Counted from the stretch's first letter, positions 26,548-35,152 are shown. The stretch: 51,208 nucleotides of DNA from Pseudomonas sp. GD04091 (GCF_029836165.1 NZ_JAOEBG010000033.1:1-51208), one strand, 5' to 3'. The notes: a model not told the origin generated them from the letters alone. Made by a program: numbers and translations.

Positions 26548-28446
26548 TCAGTTGGCCGCCGCCCGGCGCTTCTCGGCCAGCCGGCTGCGCCCATAGAGGA
26601 ACACGATCGCCAGCAACGCCACCGCCTGCGCGGCCAGCGAGTAGGCATCGGCGTGGATCCCCAGCCAGTCGAACTCGAAGAACGCCACCGGCCGCGTGCC
26701 GAGCACACCGGCCTCCTGCAGCGCCTTGACGCCATGCCCGGCGAACACCACCGACAGCGCGCACAGCAGAGCCGCGTTGATGCTGAAGAACAGCGACAGC
26801 GGCAGCTTGGCCGAACCGCGCAGGATCACCCAGGCCAGGCCCACCAGCAGCACCAGCGCCGTGGCTCCGCCCGCCAGCACCGCCTGGTGCCCCGCCGGGC
26901 CGGCCTGCAGCCACAGGGTCTCGTAGAACAGGATCACCTCGAACAGCTCGCGGTACACCGAGAAGAACGCCAGCACGGCAAAGCCGAAACGCCCGCCGCC
27001 ACTGACCAGGCTGCTCTTGATGTAGTCCTGCCAGGCGGCGGCGTGGCGGCGGTCGTGCATCCACACGCCGAGCCACAGCACCATCACTGCGGCGAACAGC
27101 GCCGTGCAGCCTTCCAGCAACTCGCGCTGGGCCCCGCCCACGTCGATCACATAGGCCGCCAGGGCCCAGGTGGCGAAGCCGGCGACCAGCGCCAGGCCCC
27201 AACCGATGTTGACGCTGCGCACCGCCGACTGCTGGCCGGTATTGCGCAGGAAGGCGAGGATCGCCGCCAGCACCAGGATCGCTTCGAGTCCTTCGCGCAG
27301 CAGGATCAACAGACCGGAGATGTAGCTCAGCGACCAGCTCAGGCCATCGCTGCCCAGCAGCTTGGCGGCCTCATCCAGCTTGGTCTTGGCTTCGGCCAGA
27401 CGTTGCTCGGCCTGAGCCACCGGCAGGCCGTCCTGCAACGACTGACGGTAGGCCATCAGCGACTTCTCAGTGTCCTTGCGGGCCTGGGTATCGATGTTGT
27501 CGAGGGAGCTCTCCACCAGCTCGAAGCCTTCCAGGTACGCCGCCACCGACAGGTCGTAGGCCTGGTCGTGGTCACCGGCGCGGTAAGCCGCCAGGCTCTT
27601 GTCCAGCGTGCTGGAGGTGTACTCGAGCAATTGCGCCGGACCGCGCTTGACCTGCGGCGGCTGGGCACGCTGAGCGCGGAACGCGGCCACGGCGCCAGCG
27701 CCTTCGCTGGCGGCCACTTCGGCTGGGGTCTGGCGGGCCAGGTCGGCGAGGTTCCAGGTCTTGTCGCCCTTGGCCGCCTGCGGGTCGGCGGTGAAGCTGG
27801 CGATGTAGGCCGCCACGTCCCAGCGCTGGCGCTCGTCGAGCTGATCGGCGAACGAGGGCATCTCGGTGCCTTCGATGCCCAGGCCGAGGGTGTTGTACAG
27901 GTCGAACAGGCTCAGCTGATCCAGGCGTTCGGCATCGCGCAGGTTGGCCGGCGCAGGCTCCAGGCCCACGCCTGCCGGACCATCGCCCAGGCCGGTGTCA
28001 CCATGGCAGATCGAGCAGTTCTGCGCATACAACGAGGCGCCACGGGCCGGGTCGGGGGTGATCACCGGCGCCTGGCTGACCTCGTAGGCCACTGCCAGAC
28101 GGGCGCCGAGCTGGCGAGCCTGGCGAGCGACACCCGCACCCTCCTGACGCTGGTCGATGGCCTGGCGCAGGCGCTGCACGCCCTGTTCCAGCGCGCCGCG
28201 CTCGGCATGGTCGGGCAACCCCTTGATCAGCTCGGCCAGCACACCGCTGAACTCCTGCTGCTCGCGGTATTCCCCGTCGTCCACCACCTTGCCGTCGCGC
28301 ACGGTGGGCGGGTAATCGGCGCCGATGTAGTCCAGCAGGTGCAACGCCTTGGTCGCATCGGCGGGGGCTTCGGCCAGCGTCAGGGAGCTGCACAGCGCCA
28401 GCACCGGGCCAAGCACCAGGGCAAGCAGACGGGAACGGGAAATCAT
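26548..28446 (-). CDS. Cytochrome c domain fused to FTR1-type iron permease
   Basis: A predicted inner-membrane iron transporter of 632 residues. A signal peptide (about 1-26) is followed by a periplasmic cytochrome c domain with the heme site CSICH (144-148) and a probable axial Met196 in EMPSF. After a helical linker comes an FTR1 permease domain of about seven helices. The permease has iron-binding RExxE motifs REGLE (384-388) and RELFE (499-503), with a further RELLE at 441-445. FTR1 permeases take iron from a partner that oxidises Fe(II); the fused cytochrome may be that electron acceptor. I chose ATG 28446 because it directly precedes the signal peptide. No Efe-type partner genes follow. 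Confidence 0.86.
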   Translation of the reverse strand: MISRSRLLALVLGPVLALCSSLTLAEAPADATKALHLLDYIGADYPPTVRDGKVVDDGEYREQQEFSGVLAELIKGLPDHAERGALEQGVQRLRQAIDQRQEGAGVARQARQLGARLAVAYEVSQAPVITPDPARGASLYAQNCSICHGDTGLGDGPAGVGLEPAPANLRDAERLDQLSLFDLYNTLGLGIEGTEMPSFADQLDERQRWDVAAYIASFTADPQAAKGDKTWNLADLARQTPAEVAASEGAGAVAAFRAQRAQPPQVKRGPAQLLEYTSSTLDKSLAAYRAGDHDQAYDLSVAAYLEGFELVESSLDNIDTQARKDTEKSLMAYRQSLQDGLPVAQAEQRLAEAKTKLDEAAKLLGSDGLSWSLSYISGLLILLREGLEAILVLAAILAFLRNTGQQSAVRSVNIGWGLALVAGFATWALAAYVIDVGGAQRELLEGCTALFAAVMVLWLGVWMHDRRHAAAWQDYIKSSLVSGGGRFGFAVLAFFSVYRELFEVILFYETLWLQAGPAGHQAVLAGGATALVLLVGLAWVILRGSAKLPLSLFFSINAALLCALSVVFAGHGVKALQEAGVLGTRPVAFFEFDWLGIHADAYSLAAQAVALLAIVFLYGRSRLAEKRRAAAN

Positions 28447-28593
28447 GGCCAATCTCGACGGAAATACGAAAGCGAACATTGTTCACTTCCACTCTCCATC
28501 GCTCAAGGCTGGCGGGCAGATTTCATGAAAAATCTTGCGACAATTTGGCTGGCCAGGCATCGGCGCGAATTTTCCACGAGTGATCCACACAAA

Positions 28594-28609
28594 AATGCGA
28601 ATCAATTAG
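28594..28609. promoter_or_regulatory. Weak candidate Fur box between the iron permease and the COG3014 operon
   Basis: AATGCGAATCAATTAG matches 10 of 16 positions of a Fur consensus window (AATGATAATCATTATC) by eye. It lies about 150 bp upstream of the iron permease start. The match is imperfect, so this is only a candidate. Confidence 0.25.
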
Positions 28610-28631
28610 CCATCACTACGCTACTACTTTG

Positions 28632-28651
28632 GATATAATCCAGCCCCCCCC
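28632..28651 (+). promoter_or_regulatory. -10 element of the four-gene envelope operon
   Basis: A consensus TATAAT (28634-28639) lies about 50 bp before the first ATG of the operon, followed by an eight-C run at 28643-28651. The matching -35 (CATCAC at 17-bp spacing) is weak, suggesting an activated or low-level promoter. Confidence 0.45.
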
Positions 28652-28686
28652 AGCGTCTCAACTGTTTCATGGAAAGCAGTAGTCCG

Positions 28687-30078
28687 ATGTTATCCCGTGC
28701 CTTGACCCTCGCGACCCTGGTCGCCGCCGTGCAACTGACCGGTTGTTCGATTTTGCGCAACTACGACAGCGAACTGCAGGAGACCAACATGCAGTTGGCC
28801 GCCGGCAACGTCGACGCGGCGCTCGCCCTGCTGGAGAACAACAACAAGGGTGAGCACAAAGACCTGCTCTATTACTTTGAAAAAGGCGAGCTGCTGCGCT
28901 CCAAGGGCGACCTCAAGGGCAGCCAGGACGCCTGGCGCTCGGCCGACAGCGTAGTGTTCCAGTGGGAAGAGTCGGTCAGGCTCGACACCGACAAGTACCT
29001 GAGCCAGTTCGGCAGCTACCTGGTCAACGACAAGGTCCGCCGCTATGAAGGCTACGACTACGAAAAGGTCATGCTGACCACGCAGATGGCCCTGAACCTG
29101 CTGGCGCAAAACGATTTCGACGGCGCCCGTACCGAGATCAAGAAGACCCACGAGCGCGAGGCGATCATTGCCGACCTGCGCGACAAGGAATACCTCAAGC
29201 GCGAGGAAGAGGCCGAGAAGGAAGGTATCAGGACCGAGTACAAGGACCTGCAGGGTTATCCGGTCGCCAGCCTCGACGCCCCCGAGGTGCTCAGCCTGAA
29301 GAACAGTTATCAGAGCGCCTTCAGCCATTACCTGTCCGGCTATGTCTACGAAGCCCTGGGCGAGAGGGGCCTGGCCGCGCCAGGCTATCGCAAGGCCGCC
29401 GAGCTGCGCCCGAATACACCGCTGCTGGAGCAGGCCCTGCTCGATCTGGACAAGAACAGCGCCAAGGCCGACGAAAGCGATGTGCTGATCGTGCTGCAGA
29501 CCGGCTTGGCTCCAGCCCGCGACTCGATCCGCATCCCACTGCCGCTGCCGATCCAGGACAACCTGGTGATCACTCCGTTGTCGTTCCCGGTCATCCGCAA
29601 TGACACCTCCACCGCGCCCCTGGGCGCGGTCCGCCTCGACGACCAGGCCCTGGCCCTGACCGCGCTCAACAGCACCAGCGCCATGTCGCGCCGTGCCCTG
29701 CGCGACGACATGCCGGGGATCATCCTGCGCACCAGCGTGCGCGCCATCAGCCGCGGCGTGGCGCAGAAGAACCTGAACAAGACCAACCCCATGGCCGGCC
29801 TGGTGGTAGGCATCGCCTCCTCCGTGCTCGAAGGCGCCGACACCCGCACCTGGCGCACTCTGCCCGACGAGACCCTGGTGGCACGGGTTCGCCTCAAGCC
29901 CGGCGCGCACCACCTGAACCTGCCGTCGAACCTCGGCGGCAGCCAGGTGACGGTGAAGGTCGATCGTCCCTATCAAGTGGTGAACCTGCGTGTGATCGGC
30001 AACCGCGTATTCGCGGGCGGCCCCGCCGTCGAAGTCGCCCCGCAGGCCACGCCCCAGGCTGTCGCCAGTCTCAAGTAA
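28687..30078 (+). CDS. COG3014-family outer-membrane lipoprotein
   Basis: Lipoprotein of 463 residues with signal and lipobox LTGC at about residues 18-21 (MLSRALTLATLVAAVQLTGC). Residue +2 after Cys is Ser, so outer-membrane sorting is expected. The N-terminal half is rich in TPR-like helices (LLYYFEKGELLRSKGDLKGSQDAW, and ALNLLAQNDFDGARTEIKK). The C-terminal half has beta-rich segments (DDMPGIILRTSVRAISRGVAQK). The ATG at 28687 has GGAAAG upstream; an ATG 18 bp earlier has no site. It leads an operon with YcfL-, LpoB- and CsgG-like genes, which points to the cell envelope. Exact function unknown. Confidence 0.8.
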   Translation: MLSRALTLATLVAAVQLTGCSILRNYDSELQETNMQLAAGNVDAALALLENNNKGEHKDLLYYFEKGELLRSKGDLKGSQDAWRSADSVVFQWEESVRLDTDKYLSQFGSYLVNDKVRRYEGYDYEKVMLTTQMALNLLAQNDFDGARTEIKKTHEREAIIADLRDKEYLKREEEAEKEGIRTEYKDLQGYPVASLDAPEVLSLKNSYQSAFSHYLSGYVYEALGERGLAAPGYRKAAELRPNTPLLEQALLDLDKNSAKADESDVLIVLQTGLAPARDSIRIPLPLPIQDNLVITPLSFPVIRNDTSTAPLGAVRLDDQALALTALNSTSAMSRRALRDDMPGIILRTSVRAISRGVAQKNLNKTNPMAGLVVGIASSVLEGADTRTWRTLPDETLVARVRLKPGAHHLNLPSNLGGSQVTVKVDRPYQVVNLRVIGNRVFAGGPAVEVAPQATPQAVASLK

Positions 30079-30092
30079 CCCAAGGATCGAAC

Positions 30093-30461
30093 ATGCGCAG
30101 AACATGCCTCGCCCTGGCCGCCGTCGCCCTTCTGGCCGGCTGCGCCACCCCGCCCCCCGCCCCCGGCAGCGCCGCCAGCAAGGTGGTCACCATGGGCCAG
30201 CTGGATGACATCGAAATCGGCCAGATGCGTGCCGCCCGGGAAAATGGTTTTCTCACCGTCAACGTGGCCCTGAGCAACACCAGCCGCGGCAACCGGACCC
30301 TCTACTACCGCTTCGCCTGGCTGGGCAACGACGGTTTCCCGGTGGCCGATGAGGAAAGCTGGAAGGCGCTGCCGCTGTACGGCAAGCAGGCCAGTTTCCT
30401 GCCCGCCATCGCGCCGACCTCCGCTGCCCGCGACTTCCGCCTCGAAGTCCACACCCGGTAA
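30093..30461 (+). CDS. YcfL-family (DUF1425) lipoprotein
   Basis: A 122-residue lipoprotein with lipobox LLAGCA (Cys at about 18) and a low-complexity Pro-rich stretch after it. The remainder matches the YcfL fold (VNVALSNTSRGNRTLYYRFAWL, then FLPAIAPTSAARDFRLEV). In E. coli ycfL sits directly before lpoB, and here too the next gene is an LpoB homologue. Function not established. AAGGA precedes the ATG; the gap to the previous gene is 14 bp. Confidence 0.82.
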   Translation: MRRTCLALAAVALLAGCATPPPAPGSAASKVVTMGQLDDIEIGQMRAARENGFLTVNVALSNTSRGNRTLYYRFAWLGNDGFPVADEESWKALPLYGKQASFLPAIAPTSAARDFRLEVHTR

Positions 30462-30482
30462 CCCATTTCAGGAGCACGTTCC

Positions 30483-31070
30483 ATGCTTGCACGCCTTTCC
30501 CTCGCCGCTGTCGCCATCGTCCTGGTCAGCGGCTGCAGCACCCCGTCGCCGGTCCTCGGCGGCAAGAACATCAGCTACGGCGACAGCAAGGCCGTCGAGC
30601 TGGTCACCAACGAATTCGGTTCCACCGACCTGCAGATGATCGCCGAGAGCATGACCCGTTCGCTGGCCCAGTCCGGCGTGCTGCACGGCCGCCCGGTGGT
30701 GCAGGTGTACGACGTGAAGAACAAGACCAGCGAGTACATCGATACCCGCGAGATCACCACCTCGATCAAGACCCAGCTGATGAAGTCCGGCGCCGCCCGC
30801 TTCGCCAGCGACAACACCGACATGCAGAGCCAGGTCGACCAGCTCAAGCTGCAGAACCAGAGCGGCCTGTACAAGAAGCAGACCGTGGCCAAGACCGGCA
30901 ACATGATCGCCGCCAAGTACCGCCTGGAAGGCTCGATCAGTTCGATCGTCAAGCGCAGCAGCGACTACAAGGACGTGTTCTACAAGTTCAGCCTGCAACT
31001 GGTCGACGTGGAAAGCGGCCTGGCCGAGTGGATGGACGAAAAAGAAATCCGCAAGACCACGGAGCGCTGA
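30483..31070 (+). CDS. lpoB: LpoB-like penicillin-binding protein activator lipoprotein
   Basis: A 195-residue outer-membrane lipoprotein with lipobox LVSGCS (Cys about residue 18). The LpoB core includes VTNEFGSTDLQMIAESMTRS, DTREITTSIKTQLMKSG and KYRLEGSISSIVKRSSDYKD. In E. coli LpoB activates the peptidoglycan synthase PBP1b. In P. aeruginosa a different protein (LpoP) does this, so the job of this homologue in Pseudomonas is open. CAGGAG gives a good start. The Pro/Gln-rich linker of enteric LpoB is missing. Confidence 0.8.
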   Translation: MLARLSLAAVAIVLVSGCSTPSPVLGGKNISYGDSKAVELVTNEFGSTDLQMIAESMTRSLAQSGVLHGRPVVQVYDVKNKTSEYIDTREITTSIKTQLMKSGAARFASDNTDMQSQVDQLKLQNQSGLYKKQTVAKTGNMIAAKYRLEGSISSIVKRSSDYKDVFYKFSLQLVDVESGLAEWMDEKEIRKTTER

Positions 31071-31073
31071 CCG

Positions 31074-31817
31074 ATGCGTGCATGGATGGCAATCATCGGC
31101 CTGGCCTGCGCCTTCGGCGCGCAGGCGGCCCCCAAGGTGGCGGTGACCGACCTGGCCTACCAGGCGCAGGTGGAGGAGTACATCCACACCGTCAACGCCC
31201 AGAGCAGCGGCCAGGCCGGCATGCACCACGCCAGCGGCCAGTCGAGCTACAGCGAGTACGAAAGCCTCAACAGCTATATCGAGCAGACTGAGCTGCGCAA
31301 GTTCGGGGGCGACATCAAGGGTGAGATCCTCAAGACCGGCCTGTTCCAGCTGGTCCAGGGCCGCCCCTACACCGCCGAGGCGAAGGAAGACGTGTACGAC
31401 GTGATCCGCCGCATCAAGAACGGTGCGTTCAAGGGCGCCGACTACGTGCTGTTCGGCACCCTGTCGGACATCGACTTCCAGCAGGACATCAACTCGCTGG
31501 ATCACACCGACAGCTACTCGGCGGTGCTGGGCCTGACCGTGGTCGCCGACTTCAGCCTGATCAACACCCGCACCTTCGAGATCACCTCGGCGTTCACCGC
31601 CATGGGTGAGGGGCAGGACACCAAGCTGGTGAAAAACCAGGACCGCCGCGTGACGCTGAACCGTCCGCGGGTGGTGCGGGATGTATCGAAGGCGCTGGGC
31701 GAGGATGTGGCGCAGCAGTTGGCCGAGCAGTTGGGCGGCTCGGTGCCTGGGCAGCCGAAGCAGCCACACGGCCGGGACAACCTGCCACCGGATGAGCCGG
31801 CGCGGGTGCTGAACTAA
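31074..31817 (+). CDS. CsgG/LpoB-like periplasmic protein
   Basis: A 247-residue protein starting 3 bp after the lpoB-like stop, with its GGAG inside that gene. It has a cleavable signal peptide (MRAWMAIIGLACAFGAQA) but no lipobox, so it should be soluble in the periplasm. The body resembles the CsgG/LpoB fold: APKVAVTDLAYQ, ADYVLFGTLSDIDFQQ, and VVADFSLINTRTFEITSAFTA. The tail is Pro/Gln-rich and probably disordered. Together with the previous gene it gives two related folds in tandem, one anchored and one free. Confidence 0.72.
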   Translation: MRAWMAIIGLACAFGAQAAPKVAVTDLAYQAQVEEYIHTVNAQSSGQAGMHHASGQSSYSEYESLNSYIEQTELRKFGGDIKGEILKTGLFQLVQGRPYTAEAKEDVYDVIRRIKNGAFKGADYVLFGTLSDIDFQQDINSLDHTDSYSAVLGLTVVADFSLINTRTFEITSAFTAMGEGQDTKLVKNQDRRVTLNRPRVVRDVSKALGEDVAQQLAEQLGGSVPGQPKQPHGRDNLPPDEPARVLN

Positions 31818-31827
31818 ACCGAAATCC

Positions 31828-31990
31828 CTGTAGGAGCGGCCTTGTGTCGCGAAAGGGCCGCACAGCGGCCCCAGGGATTCAGCCGTGACGCACAAATCGC
31901 TGGGGCTGCTCTGCAGCCCTTTCGCCGGCAAGCCGGCTCCCACAGGGCTCGGTGCAGCTTTTATGGGAGCCGGCTTGGCGGCGATGAGGC
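31828..31990. repeat. Class A REP followed by class B REP pair
   Basis: A class A unit (gcggccttgtgtcgcgaaag, from about 31835) behind the CsgG-like gene. It is followed by a class B pair (ttcgccggcaagccggctcc, from 31921, and atgggagccggcttggcggc, from about 31963) with the spacer ctcggtgcagctttt. The class B pair is almost the same as the one on the other side of the transposase gene. Confidence 0.85.
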
Positions 31991-32031
31991 CAGCACCGGC
32001 AACCATGAGATCTGCCCATTCTGGTACCCAA

Positions 32032-32487
32032 TCAAAGCCAGATGGCATCCCAATGCGGATAATCGCCGATACTCTCAACCAAGCCGGCCCGCTTGGGATT
32101 CATGACAATGTAGCGCGCGACCGCCCGCACATCTTCCTCGCGCCGCAGCGCCCGATCATGAAAGCCTTGCTGCCACAGGCGACCCGTGCGCCTCTGATAA
32201 CCATTGATCATCCGCGTACTGCGCGACTTGACCCTGCGCATCAGCGTTTTCAGATCCACGTCCCCAAGCTCCACAAGCCAGTGAAAATGGTCAGGCATCA
32301 CAACCCAGGCCAGTGAACGGGCGATGCCCTCTTGCTCCACAGTGCGCAACTGCGCAATCAGCAACCGGGCAGATCGCAGATCGACCAGGTACGGCGCCCG
32401 GTTCAAGGTCTTGCTGGTCAGCAGATAAAGCCTGCCAGGCTCGGAGAACCTGCCACGCCTGAGTTGATCGGAATGAGGACTGTCCAT
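32032..32487 (-). CDS. REP-associated tyrosine transposase (RAYT)
   Basis: A 151-residue Y1-type HUH transposase of the RAYT family (IS200/IS605 relatives that act on REP sequences). The HUH pair is H67 and H69 in VVMPDHFHWLVEL. The catalytic Tyr is Y126 in ARYIVMNP. The segment TGRLWQQGFHDRALR is typical of the group. It is full length with all catalytic residues, so probably functional. REP pairs of the same class flank it on both sides with the same internal spacer, forming a REPtron-like unit. No terminal inverted repeats or target duplication are visible. Confidence 0.9.
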   Translation of the reverse strand: MDSPHSDQLRRGRFSEPGRLYLLTSKTLNRAPYLVDLRSARLLIAQLRTVEQEGIARSLAWVVMPDHFHWLVELGDVDLKTLMRRVKSRSTRMINGYQRRTGRLWQQGFHDRALRREEDVRAVARYIVMNPKRAGLVESIGDYPHWDAIWL

Positions 32488-32568
32488 GTGCCTGCTCCTG
32501 TTGATGACAGGTCAGGCTAATGACCTCAGAGGGTGAGGCGAAAAATGGAGTGACACCTGATGTTTCAT

Positions 32569-32645
32569 CGCCGGCCGGCTCCCACAGGGATCGCTGCAGC
32601 TTTTGTGGGAGCCGGCTTGCCGGCGAAAGGGCCGCACAGCGGCCC
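32569..32645. repeat. Class B REP pair upstream of the transposase
   Basis: Units gccggccggctcccacaggg and tgggagccggcttgccggcg face each other with the spacer atcgctgcagctttt. This spacer matches that of the pair at 31921-31985. It is followed by gggccgcacagcggcccggg. Confidence 0.88.
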
Positions 32646-32652
32646 GGGGATC

Positions 32653-34071
32653 TCAGGGCCTGGCGCTCTCCTTCCAGCCGCCACCCAAGGCCAGGAACAC
32701 GCCGATCTGCCCCATCGCCACCTGGCTGTTGGCCGCCGCCAGCTGCGCCCGTACATCGGTATAGGTCCGGGTGGCCTGCAGATCCGCCAGGAACGACTCT
32801 CGGCCCACCTGATAGCGCAGGTGCGTCTGATCCGCCGACTCCTTCGCCGAACGCTCCGCCTCGGCCAGCGCATCGCGCCGGTCCAGCAACGCGCTGTACT
32901 GCGCCAGGCGGGTCTGGGTTTCGCGAATGGCGTTCAGCACCACCCCGTCGAAATGCGCCAGCGCCGCCTGGGTCGAAGCCTCGGCCATGCGGATGCGCGC
33001 GCGGGTGCCGTTGGTGGGTATGTTCCAGCTGACTTGCGGGCCGAAGCCCCAACGGTTGGTGGCCGGCTCGCCGAGGTTCTCGAGGATGCCGATGGTGCCG
33101 ACCTGGGCGCCGATGCTGATATCCGGGTACAGCGCGCCGGTGGCCACGCCGATGGTGGCGGTGGCCGCCGCCAGCTGGCGTTCGGCCTGGCGTACATCCG
33201 GGCGGCGCTTGAGCAAGGCGGCGCCATCGCCGACCGGCACCAGTTGCGACAGGTGCGGCAGCTCGGCGCAATCGGCGGTACCGGCAGGCAGCTGCTCGAC
33301 TGGCCTGGCCAGCAACGCGGCGAGGGTGTACAGCCCGGCCTCGCGCTCGGCCTTGAAGCGCGGCAGCTCGGCGCGCAAGGATTTGAACTGGGTCTGCGAA
33401 CGGGTGACCTGGGTCTCGTCGCCACGCCCGGCGTCGCGCAGGCGCTGGGTCAACTGCACGCTCTGCTGCTGCAGGTCCAGCGACTCGCGGGCGATATGGT
33501 ACTCCTCGTTGGCCGAGCACACCTGGGTGTAGGCCTTGACCACATCGGCCACCAGGGTGATGCGCGCGGTGTCGGCGGCGGCCTGCACGGCATCGGCGTT
33601 GGCCTTGGCGGCTTCGGTGCCGCGCTTGAAGGTGCCCCACAGGTCGAACTGGTAGCTGGCGCTGATGATCGCCTCGCCGATATTGGCCACCGGCACTTTC
33701 TCCGGCAACAGGAAGGCCTCGCCGGACTCCTGCAGGCGCTGGGCACCCAGCTTCACGCCACCATTGAAACCGCCCTGGGACTCGGCCACCTCCACCTGGG
33801 CACGGGCCTTGGCGATGTTGGCGGCGGCCACGCGCAGCTCGGTGTTGGCGCTCAACGCCTGGCGCACCAGCTCGTTGAGCCGTTGATCCTGGTACAGCTG
33901 CCACCAGTCCTCGGGCACCGGCGCCGACACCACGCTGTCGGCATCCTGGCGCAGCGGACCATTGAGGTCGCCGCGCTGCACGGCGGCGTCCTTGGGCAGC
34001 TGGTAGTCCGGGCCAACCATCATGCAGGCACCGAGGGACAGGCACAGCCCCGCCAGGATCAGCTGCTTCAT
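32653..34071 (-). CDS. Efflux outer-membrane lipoprotein (NodT/OprM family)
   Basis: Outer-membrane channel of 472 residues with signal and lipobox LGAC (Cys16; MKQLILAGLCLSLGAC). Duplicate outer-membrane efflux domains are seen: QALSANTELRVAAANIAKARAQVEVAE and KRRPDVRQAERQLAAATATIGVA. The start ATG overlaps the stop of the membrane fusion gene by 4 bp. It is the last gene of the MarR-FUSC-DUF1656-MFP-OMF operon and gives the drug or acid a path through the outer membrane. Confidence 0.9.
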   Translation of the reverse strand: MKQLILAGLCLSLGACMMVGPDYQLPKDAAVQRGDLNGPLRQDADSVVSAPVPEDWWQLYQDQRLNELVRQALSANTELRVAAANIAKARAQVEVAESQGGFNGGVKLGAQRLQESGEAFLLPEKVPVANIGEAIISASYQFDLWGTFKRGTEAAKANADAVQAAADTARITLVADVVKAYTQVCSANEEYHIARESLDLQQQSVQLTQRLRDAGRGDETQVTRSQTQFKSLRAELPRFKAEREAGLYTLAALLARPVEQLPAGTADCAELPHLSQLVPVGDGAALLKRRPDVRQAERQLAAATATIGVATGALYPDISIGAQVGTIGILENLGEPATNRWGFGPQVSWNIPTNGTRARIRMAEASTQAALAHFDGVVLNAIRETQTRLAQYSALLDRRDALAEAERSAKESADQTHLRYQVGRESFLADLQATRTYTDVRAQLAAANSQVAMGQIGVFLALGGGWKESARP

Positions 34072-34943
34072 GGGCGCTGGCCCTCGATGATCGACACCGT
34101 GGCGGTACGCCCGGCGATCATGCGGAAGTCTTCCGGCACTTCGTCGAAGGCGATCCGCACGGGAATCCGCTGGGCCAGGCGCACCCAGCTGAACGCCGGG
34201 TTGACGTTGGGCAGCAGGTTGGCGCCGCTGCTGCGGTCGCGGTCCTCGATACCGGCGGCCAGGCTCTGCACGCGGCCGCGCAGGCGGGTGTTGTCGCCCA
34301 TCACGCGGATGTCCACGGCGTCGCCGATATGGATGCCGCCCAGCTTGGTCTCTTCGAAATAGCCATCGACGTGGTACGAGGCGCTGTCGACCACCGACAG
34401 CACCGGCCGGCCGGCGCTGACGAACTCGTGGGCCCGCGGCGCGCGGTCGTTGAGGTAGCCATCCACCGGGCTGCGCACCACCGAACGGTCGAGGTTGAGC
34501 TGGGCGACGTCCACCTGCACCTGGGCCTCGTTGACCGCCGAACGCGCGCGGGCCTCGCGGGACTGGCTCTCCTCCAGCTGCTCGGCCGCCACCAGGTTGC
34601 CCAGCTTGCGGTTGCGCTGGGCTTCGCGAGAGGCCTGGGCCAGGGTTTCCTGGCGCTCGGCCAGGGTCGCCCTGGCCTGGCGCAGGGCCAGGGTGAAGCG
34701 GTCCTGGTCGATGGTGAAGAGCACGTCGCCACGCTTGATGTTCTGGTTGTCGCGCACCTGCACCTGCTGGATCAGCCCGGACACATCGGGGGCGATCTGG
34801 ATCACGTCGGCGCGGATGTGGCCGTCGCGGGTCCAGGGGGCGAACATGTAGTACACCACCATCTGCCACACGAGCACGGCGGCGAAAGTCACTACCAGCA
34901 GGGTCAGGACCACGCGGCCCAGGGTCAGCAAAGGTTTTTTCAT
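34068..34943 (-). CDS. HlyD-family membrane fusion protein of the FUSC efflux system (AaeA-like)
   Basis: Periplasmic adaptor of 291 residues. It has one N-terminal membrane helix (LGRVVLTLLVVTFAAVLVWQ) and a lipoyl/barrel-sandwich motif PWTRDGHIRADVIQIAPDVSGLIQQV. A short alpha-helical hairpin follows (about residues 80-140). The length and the DGHIRADV segment place it with AaeA-type adaptors rather than RND ones. The ATG at 34943 overlaps the DUF1656 stop (ATGA); an in-frame TTG 21 bp earlier was not preferred. Confidence 0.88.
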   Translation of the reverse strand: MKKPLLTLGRVVLTLLVVTFAAVLVWQMVVYYMFAPWTRDGHIRADVIQIAPDVSGLIQQVQVRDNQNIKRGDVLFTIDQDRFTLALRQARATLAERQETLAQASREAQRNRKLGNLVAAEQLEESQSREARARSAVNEAQVQVDVAQLNLDRSVVRSPVDGYLNDRAPRAHEFVSAGRPVLSVVDSASYHVDGYFEETKLGGIHIGDAVDIRVMGDNTRLRGRVQSLAAGIEDRDRSSGANLLPNVNPAFSWVRLAQRIPVRIAFDEVPEDFRMIAGRTATVSIIEGQRP

Positions 34944-35152
34944 GGCAGCATCAGGCTTCGGCAAAAGTGGTCCACCGCGCCAAGCAGCACGGCATACAGG
35001 GCAACGTTGAACAACGCCCGGTGCCAGACCAGGCGGTAGAAATGCAGGCGCACCAGCACCGCGTGCACGCCGAGGAACAGCAGGTAGGTGCCAAACATCA
35101 TCACCAGCAGCGTGGGCAGGAACACCCCGCTGATATCCAGTTCACCGATCAC
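34940..35152 (-). CDS. DUF1656 small membrane protein (AaeX-like)
   Basis: A 70-residue protein with two membrane helices and the FYRLVWHRALFNVALYAVLL signature of DUF1656. It occurs almost only beside FUSC-type exporters and is AaeX in the E. coli aaeXAB operon. The start is GTG and overlaps the FUSC stop (GTGA); GGAG lies about 10 nt upstream. Its role in the pump is not known. Confidence 0.88.
   Translation of the reverse strand: MIGELDISGVFLPTLLVMMFGTYLLFLGVHAVLVRLHFYRLVWHRALFNVALYAVLLGAVDHFCRSLMLP

Noticed and set aside
34072..34869. Extension of the outer-membrane efflux lipoprotein frame to 738 codons
   Set aside because: The upstream part is an out-of-frame reading of the membrane fusion gene; the lipobox signal peptide begins at 34071.
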